Below are positions 29,650 through 36,891 of a stretch of 64,000 bases of DNA, piece by piece. How positions within the stretch are numbered: position 1 is the stretch's first letter; each line of letters begins with the position of its first letter. Source of the DNA: Bifidobacterium breve (GTDB taxonomy: Bacteria; Actinomycetota; Actinomycetes; Nanopelagicales; Nanopelagicaceae); NCBI GenBank assembly GCA_945881945.1, contig CAMCVO010000001.1, positions 62,001 through 126,000 of the forward strand. Reading direction: 5' to 3'. The notes under the pieces were generated by a model. It saw only the letters and a list, made by a program, of their open reading frames with translations. It had not been told where the DNA came from and searched no databases. A program made the translations under genes and the position numbers.

Positions 29650-30491
29650 ATCTCTACCCCAAGTGGGGTGTGATCTGATATTCCAGTGGCAGTTGATTTA
29701 ATCGGTTTAATACTTGAAATACTTTTAAGCTCACTTTTACGAAGCATGATGTAATCAAATTGAATCTTTGGTTTCCAACTTGGATATGTAGCTTGAGAGA
29801 TTAATGATTTAAAACCACTCAATTTACTTGGTAAATTTGCCGGAAGGTTTAAATCACCAGTTAGCAAAGCTAATCCAGGTAGTTTTCTTAGATATGAAGA
29901 GAGCTTATTTAATTGAAACACATTCACGCCAGGCACAAAGGAGAGGTGAGTCGTTGCAATTGTGTATCCATTTTCAAGTTCGGCGATTAGTGCAACTCTT
30001 GGCTCATCTTTTACGTAGATAAACCTAACTCCTTTTCCATTATTTTTAGGAATTAGTAGTGGCATTCCTACGATAGATCTTCCTAGTTTTTTAACGTAGA
30101 GCTTTTTAATTGGCCAATTAGTAGCAAGAGCAATTCCATAACTTGCCTTAGGATTTTTATCTAGAGAGCTTTGGGTGATAATTGAATTTTTTAAATCTTT
30201 AACACTGCGCCATTTCTCACCTGGTGTTCCAATTAAAGTTGGTAGGTATGCCCAATACTTAAGTTGCATGCTTTGAGCAACCAACTTGGTCTGATTAGTT
30301 AGTTCAGATCTTGATTGAAAGTAATCCACCTCTTGTAGAGCTATGAAATTTGGTTGTAATTCATCTGCAACTCTTTTAGCTGCACTTACTAGCTCTGCCT
30401 GCCAATCTTGCGAGTTAGTTGGTGGGATTTTCTGGCCATGTAAAAGATTCCATGAGATCACTCTCATCCTTTGAGCGGGGGCGACAACCAT
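29640..30491 (-). CDS. Endonuclease/exonuclease/phosphatase family protein
   Basis: EEP-fold hydrolase of 283 residues. Typical motifs are RVISWNLLHG at the start, FIALQEVD with the metal-binding Glu, TTHLSF, LLTGDLNLP with Asp-Leu-Asn, and ISDHTPLGVEI at the C-terminus with the catalytic Asp-His. There is no signal peptide. Substrates of this fold include DNA, phospholipids and phosphate esters, so the specific reaction is open. The ATG at 30491 is supported by TAGCCT exactly 6 nt upstream. An internal ATG (residue 9) is an alternative. Confidence 0.85.
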   Translation of the reverse strand: MVVAPAQRMRVISWNLLHGQKIPPTNSQDWQAELVSAAKRVADELQPNFIALQEVDYFQSRSELTNQTKLVAQSMQLKYWAYLPTLIGTPGEKWRSVKDLKNSIITQSSLDKNPKASYGIALATNWPIKKLYVKKLGRSIVGMPLLIPKNNGKGVRFIYVKDEPRVALIAELENGYTIATTHLSFVPGVNVFQLNKLSSYLRKLPGLALLTGDLNLPANLPSKLSGFKSLISQATYPSWKPKIQFDYIMLRKSELKSISSIKPIKSTATGISDHTPLGVEIQI

Positions 30492-30497
30492 GACGAC

Positions 30498-30510
30498 AGG
30501 CTAGTAGGGT
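30498..30510. promoter_or_regulatory. Back-to-back leaderless promoters for the EEP gene and nudC
   Basis: Minus strand: TAGCCT (30498-30503) lies 6 nt before ATG 30491. Plus strand: TAGGGT (30505-30510) lies 6 nt before GTG 30517. The two hexamers are 1 bp apart in a 25-bp intergenic space, leaving no room for ribosome sites. Confidence 0.58.
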
Positions 30511-30516
30511 CAGACG

Positions 30517-31437
30517 GTGATGGCACCGCATAAACCACTAAATCTTCCATTGGCAGCAGCTGAGGTCGATCGTGCTGCCCATTTACGCAGTGATCTGACT
30601 TATTTAAATTCAGCTTGGGCGCAGGCATCAATTCTTTTATTTTCAGATGAAAAATTTGCCACTGAAAAAGATCAACTTCTTTTCACCGCTGGACAATCAT
30701 TGGGTACTTATCAAGATCAAAGTGATTACTTCTTGGGGGTTAAGGATTCAAAACCATTTTTTGTTCGCCACTTAACAAGTGATCACGGCTTAAGTAATGA
30801 GTTCAAAACTTTGCGCGAGGTGGGTGCTTTTTTATCAGCGCGAGATATTGGATTGGCAGTTCATGCCCAAGGGCTTGCTAATTGGCATAAAAAACATCCA
30901 AGATGCGCCATATGTGGTGAAAAAACAGTTGTGGTGTTAGCAGGAGCGGTAAGAAGATGTCCGGCAGATCAGAGTGAGCATTACCCACGCACTGATAGCG
31001 CGATAATTGTTTTGGTAAAAGATGATCAAGATCGAGTCTTGTTGGGCAGACAAAAGGTTTGGCCAAAAAATAGATTTTCAACCTTTGCCGGCTTTGTCGA
31101 GCCGGGTGAATCATTTGAAAATTGTGTCACTCGAGAGGTAATGGAGGAGGCAGGGGTAAAACTAAAAGAGATTAATTATCTTGGCTCCCAACCTTGGCCA
31201 TTTCCGGCATCATTAATGATTGCATTTGAGGCAATAACTACTACACCTGAATTAGCTCGCCCTGATGGTGAGGAGATTGAGGAGATTCGCTGGTTTACTC
31301 GAGATGAGATGAAGAGTGCGATTGCTGAAAAAACTTTAATTCTCCCTCTTGAAATTAGTGTGGCCAGGCAGATGATTAAAGCTTGGTATGGAAAAGGTGC
31401 TGAAACTGATTTAGTTGGTAATCAATCATGGCGATAG
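30517..31437 (+). CDS. nudC: NADH pyrophosphatase / RNA deNADding enzyme NudC
   Basis: Nudix hydrolase that cleaves NADH and NAD-capped RNA. It is 306 residues. The Nudix box (GFVEPGESFENCVTREVMEEAGV) and the NudC-specific SQPWPFPASLMIAF are intact, preceded by EHYPRTDSAIIVLV. The zinc ribbon shows CAICGEK and RRCP, but the usual fourth Cys is absent (PADQSE), so zinc binding may be altered. The GTG at 30517 is supported by TAGGGT 6 nt upstream; ATG is the next codon. It overlaps the helicase gene by 10 bp, the same order as in mycobacteria. Confidence 0.93.
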   Translation: MMAPHKPLNLPLAAAEVDRAAHLRSDLTYLNSAWAQASILLFSDEKFATEKDQLLFTAGQSLGTYQDQSDYFLGVKDSKPFFVRHLTSDHGLSNEFKTLREVGAFLSARDIGLAVHAQGLANWHKKHPRCAICGEKTVVVLAGAVRRCPADQSEHYPRTDSAIIVLVKDDQDRVLLGRQKVWPKNRFSTFAGFVEPGESFENCVTREVMEEAGVKLKEINYLGSQPWPFPASLMIAFEAITTTPELARPDGEEIEEIRWFTRDEMKSAIAEKTLILPLEISVARQMIKAWYGKGAETDLVGNQSWR

Positions 31438-33071
31438 ATGATGCCGCAATATTGGCGCAGCTAGATCCAGATCAACTTGCTGTAGTAAAAGCTATTACTG
31501 GTCCTGTTTGTGTAATTGCAGGTGCTGGCACAGGAAAAACCCGAGTAATTACCAATCGAATTGCATATGCAATCAACTCTGGCGTTACAGATCCCACAAA
31601 GGTTTTAGCACTTACCTTCACCGCAAAAGCAGCTGGTGAGATGCGTGCAAGATTGCGCTCCCTTGGTGTGCCAAATGCCACAGCTAGAACCTTTCACTCA
31701 GCTGCACTTAAACAACTTTTGTATTTTTGGCCCTACGCATTTGGTGGCCAATTTCCATCGCTATTAACCACAAAATCTGGATTTATCAGTCAAGCAATTA
31801 CAAGGGCAGAGGTAGCAATTCCTGCCCAGGTAAATGCACTTCGCGAAATAGCAAGTGAAATTGAGTGGGCAAAGGTTCTTGAGATCTCTCCAGATAATTA
31901 CCAAGAAGAGGCGATTGCTAATAATCGATTAGTTAGGTTGCCTAATAGCAAAGGTGAATCTGAAAATCTCTCCATGGTTGCCCAAGTTTATGAAGCTTAT
32001 GAATCATTAAAAAAACAGGAGCGCACCTTAGATTTTGAGGATGTCTTACTGCTAACTGTTGGAATGTTAGAGGAGGATCGTGGAGTTCGAGAGCGGATAC
32101 AAGATCAGTATCGCTACTTCACCGTGGATGAGTATCAAGATGTCTCACCCCTGCAACAGCGATTACTTAATCTTTGGCTGGGAAATCGTCAGGAGATCTG
32201 CGTTGTGGGTGATGCGGCCCAAACTATTTACTCATTTGCCGGAGCTACCTCAAACTTCTTACTTAACTTCCAAAATAGATTTCCTAATGCACAAGTTTTT
32301 CGACTATCTCGTGGGTATCGCTCCACCCCTGAGATCATCAATACCGCTAACTCCATTTTGCAGGCTGCAAATCTAGTTTCAGATCATGGCAGTCAGCTGC
32401 AATCTGTAAATGCCCATGGCGATAAACCAGTTGTAAATGGATTTAATACCTCCCAGGATGAGATCTCATATGTGGCCTCTGAGGTGGCAAGGTGTATTTC
32501 ACAAGGGGTTTATTCCTCTGACATTGCAGTATTGGCTAGAACTAATGCTCAACTAGATCAGGTAAAGGCAGCATTAAATAATGCCAAGATCCCAAGTCAG
32601 ATTAGATCCGGTGAGCGATTTTTTGATCGCACCGATGTTCGGGATGTTATGCGAATTATTAGAAGCGCCTCAGTTTTGCCCTCTGAAGGTGGGGATTGGT
32701 ACTCCGATTTAGTAGCTGTTTTAAGACCCTTTGGCGAGGCAGATTTTGTGATCGCATTTTTAAGGTTAGCAAAGAGCATTCAAGAAAATGGTGGAACAAA
32801 TATGCGTGCATTTTTGCGTGAGATTGAGGATCGATCTGAACAAAACAATCCACCAACCTTGCCCGGGGTTACCTTGGCAACTCTGCATGCAGCCAAAGGG
32901 TTGGAGTGGAGTCAACTATTTTTAATTGGGGTTTCAGATGGGGTGCTACCAATGGGTAATGATTTAAATGAGGAGCGCAGGTTGTTTTATGTGGGAGTTA
33001 CGCGGGCAAAGGAGCGAATTCAAATTACCTATGCCGGCAAACCCAGCGTATTTCTAGCCCATTTTAATTAA
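31428..33071 (+). CDS. UvrD2-like ATP-dependent DNA helicase
   Basis: SF1A helicase, 3'-5' polarity by family, 547 residues. Walker A AGAGTGKTRV (31-40), motif Ia LTFTAKAAGEM, motif II TVDEYQDVSPLQ, motif III CVVGDAAQTIYSFAGA, motif IV RLSRGYRST, motif V LATLHAAKGLEW and motif VI RLFYVGVTRAKERI are all present. Mycobacterial UvrD2 is about 700 residues, with a tetracysteine and HRDC region after the motor. Here the protein stops soon after motif VI, so that part is missing. Position between nudC and whiB7 supports orthology. Confidence 0.9.
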   Translation: MAIDDAAILAQLDPDQLAVVKAITGPVCVIAGAGTGKTRVITNRIAYAINSGVTDPTKVLALTFTAKAAGEMRARLRSLGVPNATARTFHSAALKQLLYFWPYAFGGQFPSLLTTKSGFISQAITRAEVAIPAQVNALREIASEIEWAKVLEISPDNYQEEAIANNRLVRLPNSKGESENLSMVAQVYEAYESLKKQERTLDFEDVLLLTVGMLEEDRGVRERIQDQYRYFTVDEYQDVSPLQQRLLNLWLGNRQEICVVGDAAQTIYSFAGATSNFLLNFQNRFPNAQVFRLSRGYRSTPEIINTANSILQAANLVSDHGSQLQSVNAHGDKPVVNGFNTSQDEISYVASEVARCISQGVYSSDIAVLARTNAQLDQVKAALNNAKIPSQIRSGERFFDRTDVRDVMRIIRSASVLPSEGGDWYSDLVAVLRPFGEADFVIAFLRLAKSIQENGGTNMRAFLREIEDRSEQNNPPTLPGVTLATLHAAKGLEWSQLFLIGVSDGVLPMGNDLNEERRLFYVGVTRAKERIQITYAGKPSVFLAHFN

Positions 33072-33096
33072 GTTGCATCAAAGATAGTTGATGCCT

Positions 33097-33102
33097 TACT
33101 CT
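33097..33102 (+). promoter_or_regulatory. -10 element of the whiB7 leader
   Basis: TACTCT followed by 6 nt (TGCCAA) and the ATG of the upstream ORF. This predicts that the whiB7 transcript begins at the first base of the uORF. Confidence 0.55.
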
Positions 33103-33108
33103 TGCCAA

Positions 33109-33288
33109 ATGGCAAAAGTAGTTAAATCAAATACAGCAGTTGCACCTATTGCAGCTACTGCTAATTGGTATGCCATCACATCAATCACGGCGAAATCTTC
33201 ATATCGCTCAGATTGGTCAAATAAGCGCTCTAATAAGGGTTTTTATACCTTTACATCAGATCGCACCCCTGGGAGCTATATCGGCTAA
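33109..33288 (+). CDS. Upstream ORF in the whiB7 leader
   Basis: A 59-codon ORF starting MAKVVKSNTAVAPI and ending DRTPGSYIG, rich in Ser, Thr, Lys and Tyr, with no recognised family. It starts 6 nt after a -10 hexamer, so it would be translated leaderlessly. Its stop codon lies in the loop of a hairpin (33276-33299) and 16 bp before a strong intrinsic terminator. whiB7 genes in mycobacteria are known to have such a translated leader controlling attenuation. I infer the same role here. An ATG at 33091 in the same frame would precede the promoter and is unlikely. Confidence 0.6.
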   Translation: MAKVVKSNTAVAPIAATANWYAITSITAKSSYRSDWSNKRSNKGFYTFTSDRTPGSYIG

Positions 33289-33304
33289 GGTCGAGATAGA
33301 AGCC

Positions 33305-33346
33305 AAGGGGCCCGCGAATCTAATGATTCGGGGCCCTTTTTCTTTT
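33305..33346 (+). terminator. Intrinsic terminator/attenuator before whiB7
   Basis: AAGGGGCCC and GAATC pair with GATTC and GGGGCCCTT around a TAAT loop, with one bulged G, followed by TTTTTCTTTT. It stands about 90 bp before the whiB7 start. CCCCTGG at 33266-33272 inside the uORF could pair with CCAAGGGG at 33303-33310 and open the terminator. Confidence 0.85.
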
Positions 33347-33436
33347 ATCCAATAACTTCTAACCACCGCCAAATAACTGGCAAAGAAAAACCGCACCAAA
33401 CTAAATGAAAGATAACCGAAAGGAAAGGTGAGAACG

Positions 33437-33904
33437 ATGACCGTTCTCTTCAGCGAACTACTTGTACCAGGTTGGGCACAAGGCCCAACTGCCAAAATTG
33501 GATTAGGTGATGTCACCTGGGCTTACGAGGATGCCCCAGTGATCTCCTACACCGATTACACCGCCAACTCAACAGCAAATATTGCTAACCAGAGTTATCA
33601 GGCAAAGGTGGCATACAAGCGCGCAGATAATCCTTTCGCACCTGATACAAATCAGGCTCCTAAGATTTCCAGCCTGCCCTGCCACTCGTCAGATCCTGAG
33701 CTCTTCTTCAGCGAGCAAGCGGCAGTTATCGCCCAAGCAAAGGCCTTATGTAGCAGCTGTCCAATGAAGGCTAAGTGTTTACAAGGCGCCCTTTCTAGGG
33801 CTGAACCTGTTGGGGTATGGGGAGGAGAGTTATTTGATGAAGGTCAGGTAATTCAAAGCAAACGAAGCCCAGGCCGTCCAGCAAAGGTGGCACAAGCTAG
33901 TTAA
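33437..33904 (+). CDS. whiB7: WhiB7 transcriptional regulator
   Basis: Fe-S cluster regulator that binds the housekeeping sigma factor and activates intrinsic antibiotic-resistance genes. The four cluster cysteines are in LPCHSSDPELFF and LCSSCPMKAKC. The G(V)WGG turn (EPVGVWGGELFDEG) and a C-terminal AT-hook (SPGRPAK) are diagnostic of WhiB7. At 155 residues it has about 65 extra N-terminal residues compared with the roughly 92-residue M. tuberculosis protein. I chose ATG 33437, which has AGGAAAGGTG about 6 nt upstream, over the earlier in-frame GTG 33428 that lies within that ribosome site. Confidence 0.93.
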   Translation: MTVLFSELLVPGWAQGPTAKIGLGDVTWAYEDAPVISYTDYTANSTANIANQSYQAKVAYKRADNPFAPDTNQAPKISSLPCHSSDPELFFSEQAAVIAQAKALCSSCPMKAKCLQGALSRAEPVGVWGGELFDEGQVIQSKRSPGRPAKVAQAS

Positions 33905-33946
33905 GTTTAAAAAGTTAATTACAACTGTTAACTAGAAAGGGTTAAC

Positions 33947-33992
33947 AAAAAAGCGGTGAGGTTGGTTTTTAACCGACCTCACCGCTTTTACT
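33947..33992 (+). terminator. Intrinsic terminator after whiB7
   Basis: AAAAGCGGTGAGGT pairs with ACCTCACCGCTTTT (one mismatch region), with an inner GGTT/AACC stem, ending in TTTTACTTTT. The A-run on the 5' side makes it usable in both directions, serving the converging DUF5679 gene. Just upstream, TGTTAAC and GTTAACA form a smaller inverted repeat (33926-33947). Confidence 0.85.
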
Positions 33993-34012
33993 TTTGGTTA
34001 CTTGCTTATTTA

Positions 34013-34171
34013 TTAAGCCTTACCAAGAATACGATTTACCTTTGTGCCACAAACTGGGCAGATTCCTTGTGCCATACGGCGACCAGAATCAGAGACCTTT
34101 ACATGTCCTTCAAAGGAGCGCTTCTCTTTGCACTTAACGCAGTAAGCCTCACCCTTGTACTCTTCAGCCAT
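34013..34171 (-). CDS. DUF5679 small zinc-ribbon protein
   Basis: Protein of 52 residues with two CxxC pairs (YCVKCKEK and ICPVCGTK), typical of a small zinc ribbon, and a basic centre (VKVSDSGRRMAQG). Function unknown. It is widespread in actinobacteria near whiB7/uvrD2. The ATG at 34171 is chosen because GGAGGA lies about 6 nt upstream; longer frames upstream are not family-like. The 158-bp space to the next gene contains two small hairpins: CATGC/GCATG at about 34203-34224 and CACCA/TGGTG at about 34240-34256. Confidence 0.85.
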   Translation of the reverse strand: MAEEYKGEAYCVKCKEKRSFEGHVKVSDSGRRMAQGICPVCGTKVNRILGKA

Positions 34172-34329
34172 TTTCTTCCTCCATCCGCCGCACTCTAGGG
34201 AGCATGCTGGCAAGTTCCGGCATGTGAGTACGAATAGCAACACCATACCCCTTGTGGTGCGCTCAGTTGGGGTTTTCCACGCTTAAAATCCTAAATATTA
34301 AGTCAAAAGGTTAGAAATGAGGGGTAAAA

Positions 34330-34962
34330 CTAGATATTTACCGCAGGGATTACACCAGAACCACCACTTTGGCTGCCAAGTTCAAACCCCTCTAAAAATG
34401 CCTCGGCTTTGCCTTGATCTGTGAAGCGATTTAAATAACTGTAAAAATTTTGGTCATGGCCTGGAACTATTAAATGAATTAGCTCATGAAAGATTATGTA
34501 ATCCAAAACATATTGTGGTGCACCAATTAGTCGATCTGAGATGCGAATTGTTCGATCAACTGTGGTGCAAGATCCCCATCTCTCACTCATATTGCGCCAA
34601 TTAATACTTGCTGGCTTTACCTGTGCCTCAGGCAGATACTTTTCTAATAACTCAAGGCCTATCTGCATAAGTTGTGAGTCGGTTTTGCGAGATCTAGCCT
34701 CCCTACGCAAGACCATAGCGATCATCTCTGGAATTATTTCAATCTCCTGTCGCCGGCTCATTTTGGCTGGAATATGAATCTCAATCACTCCGCCCTGACG
34801 AAAGGCGCTTATGCTGCGCCGCCTTCGCTCCTTTCGGATTACTCGATGCGCCGGCAGGTCAGTAGGTAGTGCTGGGGTATTTTGGCTTCGACGCTTGGAA
34901 ATTTGGGCAACAGGAGGCAGTAGATCACCAAAGAGGATCTCCTGCTCAAAGTTATCCACCAT
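34330..34962 (-). CDS. YgjP/DUF45-type M48 metallopeptidase
   Basis: Zinc metallopeptidase-like protein of 210 residues. The HExxH motif is in YIIFHELIHLIVPGHDQNFY, with the third ligand region downstream. The preceding NWRNMSERWGSCT segment is the family signature. The N-terminal about 70 residues are basic and variable (KERRRRSISAFRQGGVIEIHIP). No signal peptide, so cytoplasmic. Proteolytic activity is inferred. It lies in the conserved block downstream of the DUF2342 gene. An upstream copy of the start region forms a 6-codon mini-ORF (34962-34982) whose stop overlaps this ATG (TAATG). Confidence 0.85.
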   Translation of the reverse strand: MVDNFEQEILFGDLLPPVAQISKRRSQNTPALPTDLPAHRVIRKERRRRSISAFRQGGVIEIHIPAKMSRRQEIEIIPEMIAMVLRREARSRKTDSQLMQIGLELLEKYLPEAQVKPASINWRNMSERWGSCTTVDRTIRISDRLIGAPQYVLDYIIFHELIHLIVPGHDQNFYSYLNRFTDQGKAEAFLEGFELGSQSGGSGVIPAVNI

Positions 34963-35219
34963 TACCTCTTCTTATCCACCATAATTGTGGGTGTCTCCAC
35001 AGGTTAATCCACAGCAGGTGGTGCAATTTTACGCAATGATCCTCCAGCGGGTGACCCTGCCATACCGTATTGGCTAAAGCTTTTTTGTTTTATGTAAAAA
35101 GAGCGCTGCTAGGAGCTAATAATCTTTTAAAAATAATTTTTTAAAACACCATTCTAAGTTGATTCTCACCTTTTATTCCCATAGGTTTGCGCCACGAAGT
35201 CCTCGGATAACCGTTTCAT

Positions 35220-35283
35220 ATCTGCAAGGGGAAGGCAGATAAGAAATTGTGCGCCCGGGGATTTCGCTTTTAGATCTGCCTTC
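35220..35283 (-). repeat. Competing inverted repeats in the DUF2342-metallopeptidase gap
   Basis: The 321-bp gap 34963-35283 has no gene I can support. ATCTGC (35220-35225), GGCAGAT (35234-35240) and ATCTGCC (35274-35280) allow two exclusive hairpins; the longer uses AAGGCAGAT/ATCTGCCTT. A palindrome of A and T (TTTTAAAAATAATTTTTTAAAA) spans about 35125-35148. Neither is followed by a clear T-run. Confidence 0.4.
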
Positions 35284-36603
35284 TTAAATCAATCCCGATA
35301 GATCATCTGGCACGGTGACGCTATTTAAAAAGCCTTTTACATCAGCTAAATCTTCTGGCATTGGCAGGAAGGCTGGATCCTCCCAGCACTTATCTCTACC
35401 ATCAGAGCCTCTTAAAGTTTTAACCTCACTCCAAAATGCAGATGCTTCTCGCATCTTTCTCGGTGATACCTCTACTGCCAGTAAGTTTGCAAATAATTGT
35501 TGCATTGGTGCATTTGTTGCCCGCCGACGTCTGGAGTTTTCAATCAATGCCGAAAATGCTGGAATACGTTCAGCCGCAACTTGGGAAATTACATGATCAA
35601 TCCAGCCCTCAATTAATGCCAGCGTCATCTCTAATTTAGTTAAAGCCAGCTCTTGCGCTGGTGTTTGTTGCGGCGTAAACAAGCCAGCATTTAATGCCAA
35701 ATTAATTGATTGGGGATTGTTTATATCAATCTCACCACTTGTCATTGCCTCCTCTGCCTGCCGGGTTATTGATTCGACATCAATTGTGATGCCCTTGCCG
35801 TAGGCGGTGATTAAATCCTTTATGTAGTTTTGCAACCATGGGGTATTGGCAAATAAACGTGCCGCAGCGCTCTCGCGCAAGGATAAGTAAATTGCTACCT
35901 GCTCCTGATCAATACCTACGCCATCAGACCACTCAGCAATATTTTGTGGAATCAAGTGTGAGCCAGAGTCTGCTTTTAGCAGAGGAATAGCAACATCATT
36001 TGCTCCAGTAATGGAGTTGGCTAACAAGCCAATGGTCTGGCCTAATTGGGTTTCAATCAGATTGCCCATCAAGCCACGTAAAACCTGGGCAAGCATTAAC
36101 TTCATTGCCTCCTGCTGGGCCTGTGTTTGCTCACCAGATCCCATAAATTCAATTGGTAGAGGGTTATTTGTTGTAGCTATGACATTACCAAGAGCATCTG
36201 CCATTCCAACTGCCAGCGGTTCAATTACGCTCTGCCAGCCCTGCGCTGAATCCTCCAACCAATCACGTTTGGACCAGGCACTTTGGCTAGGCACCACCGC
36301 TGCTGGAAATAAAATCTCAGCATCCAGCCAGAGATTTGCAAGTTGAAGTGACTGAGCGCATTGATTCTGGTCGGCAGTTCCAGTTGGTAGATCACCTTTT
36401 GCTGTAATAATTTTCTTTGCAATCTCGCGCAAATTTGCTGTAGTAATCAAACTTTGGCCTGGACCAGTATTTTTTGATCGCATACTTTCAAAAAAAGATT
36501 TAGCACCAGCAAGTTCGTTTGCTTCAATGCCCATTTCTGAGAATTTCTTCAATAGCGCATCAAAGTCAGGCTGACCGTCATTTGGTAAAAAGCCGAAACT
36601 CAT
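35284..36603 (-). CDS. DUF2342 family zinc metalloprotease-like protein
   Basis: Actinobacterial protein of 439 residues from the DUF2342 family, described as zinc-dependent metalloproteases of unknown target. Family landmarks are FGFLPNDGQPDFDALLKKFSEMG at the start, QVAIYLSLRESAAARLFANTPWL in the middle, and MTLALIEGWIDHVISQVAAERIP near the end. Family members I recall have a His after REAA in the middle segment. Here the stretch reads RESAAARLF with no His, so the active site may be degenerate. It lies in the conserved order whiB7-DUF5679-metallopeptidase-DUF2342-PDZ/Lon-UPF0182. Confidence 0.82.
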   Translation of the reverse strand: MSFGFLPNDGQPDFDALLKKFSEMGIEANELAGAKSFFESMRSKNTGPGQSLITTANLREIAKKIITAKGDLPTGTADQNQCAQSLQLANLWLDAEILFPAAVVPSQSAWSKRDWLEDSAQGWQSVIEPLAVGMADALGNVIATTNNPLPIEFMGSGEQTQAQQEAMKLMLAQVLRGLMGNLIETQLGQTIGLLANSITGANDVAIPLLKADSGSHLIPQNIAEWSDGVGIDQEQVAIYLSLRESAAARLFANTPWLQNYIKDLITAYGKGITIDVESITRQAEEAMTSGEIDINNPQSINLALNAGLFTPQQTPAQELALTKLEMTLALIEGWIDHVISQVAAERIPAFSALIENSRRRRATNAPMQQLFANLLAVEVSPRKMREASAFWSEVKTLRGSDGRDKCWEDPAFLPMPEDLADVKGFLNSVTVPDDLSGLI

Positions 36604-36684
36604 TTCTTTAACCTGCCCTTGGCTGTAGATCGATGGATTGCTGCTGGTAGAACAATAATGCCACCTATTTTCTTCCCCGCTGAT

Positions 36685-36690
36685 TAAGAT
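36685..36690 (+). promoter_or_regulatory. -10 element of the small protein upstream of PDZ-Lon (leaderless)
   Basis: TAAGAT, 6 nt (GGGGTT), then ATG 36697. This supports the small ORF as a real gene and as the head of the PDZ-Lon transcript. Confidence 0.55.
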
Positions 36691-36696
36691 GGGGTT

Positions 36697-36873
36697 ATGA
36701 GTTCAAGTGCGGCCTCTGCCCTGATTTGGTTACTTATCCCTATCGTGGCAGTCTTTTGTGCAATTATTTATGGGGTTTGGATTTCTAAATACAAGTCTAA
36801 GTTTGATAACCAAACCAGTCGATCTGTGAATAACTTCAAAAAATTTCAAAATACTTTTCGTCCTAAAAATTAG
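36697..36873 (+). CDS. Small single-pass membrane protein
   Basis: A 58-residue protein: SSSAASA, one hydrophobic helix (about residues 8-29, IWLLIPIVAVFCAIIYGVWIS), then a basic, Asn/Phe-rich tail (KYKSKFDN ... NNFKKFQNTFRPKN). No family recognised. The start is fixed by a TAAGAT hexamer 6 nt before ATG. It stands 18 bp before the PDZ-Lon gene and is probably co-transcribed, so it may be an accessory to that membrane protease. Confidence 0.68.
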   Translation: MSSSAASALIWLLIPIVAVFCAIIYGVWISKYKSKFDNQTSRSVNNFKKFQNTFRPKN

Positions 36874-36891
36874 TTTAGCGAAATTAACTAA

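Noticed and set aside
33088-33288. Longer version of the whiB7 uORF beginning MMPYSC
   Set aside because: Its first codons lie upstream of or within the predicted -10 TACTCT; the ATG at 33109 fits the promoter spacing exactly.
34172-34246. N-terminal extension of the DUF5679 protein (MVLLFVLTCRNLP...)
   Set aside because: The internal ATG at 34171 has a strong GGAGGA site and starts the conserved domain; the extension is not family-like.
34951-35015. TTATCCACC and TCCACA repeats resembling DnaA boxes near the metallopeptidase start
   Set aside because: Only two near-matches, one inside coding sequence; no AT-rich unwinding region with dnaA/dnaN nearby. They are better explained by the duplicated start region.
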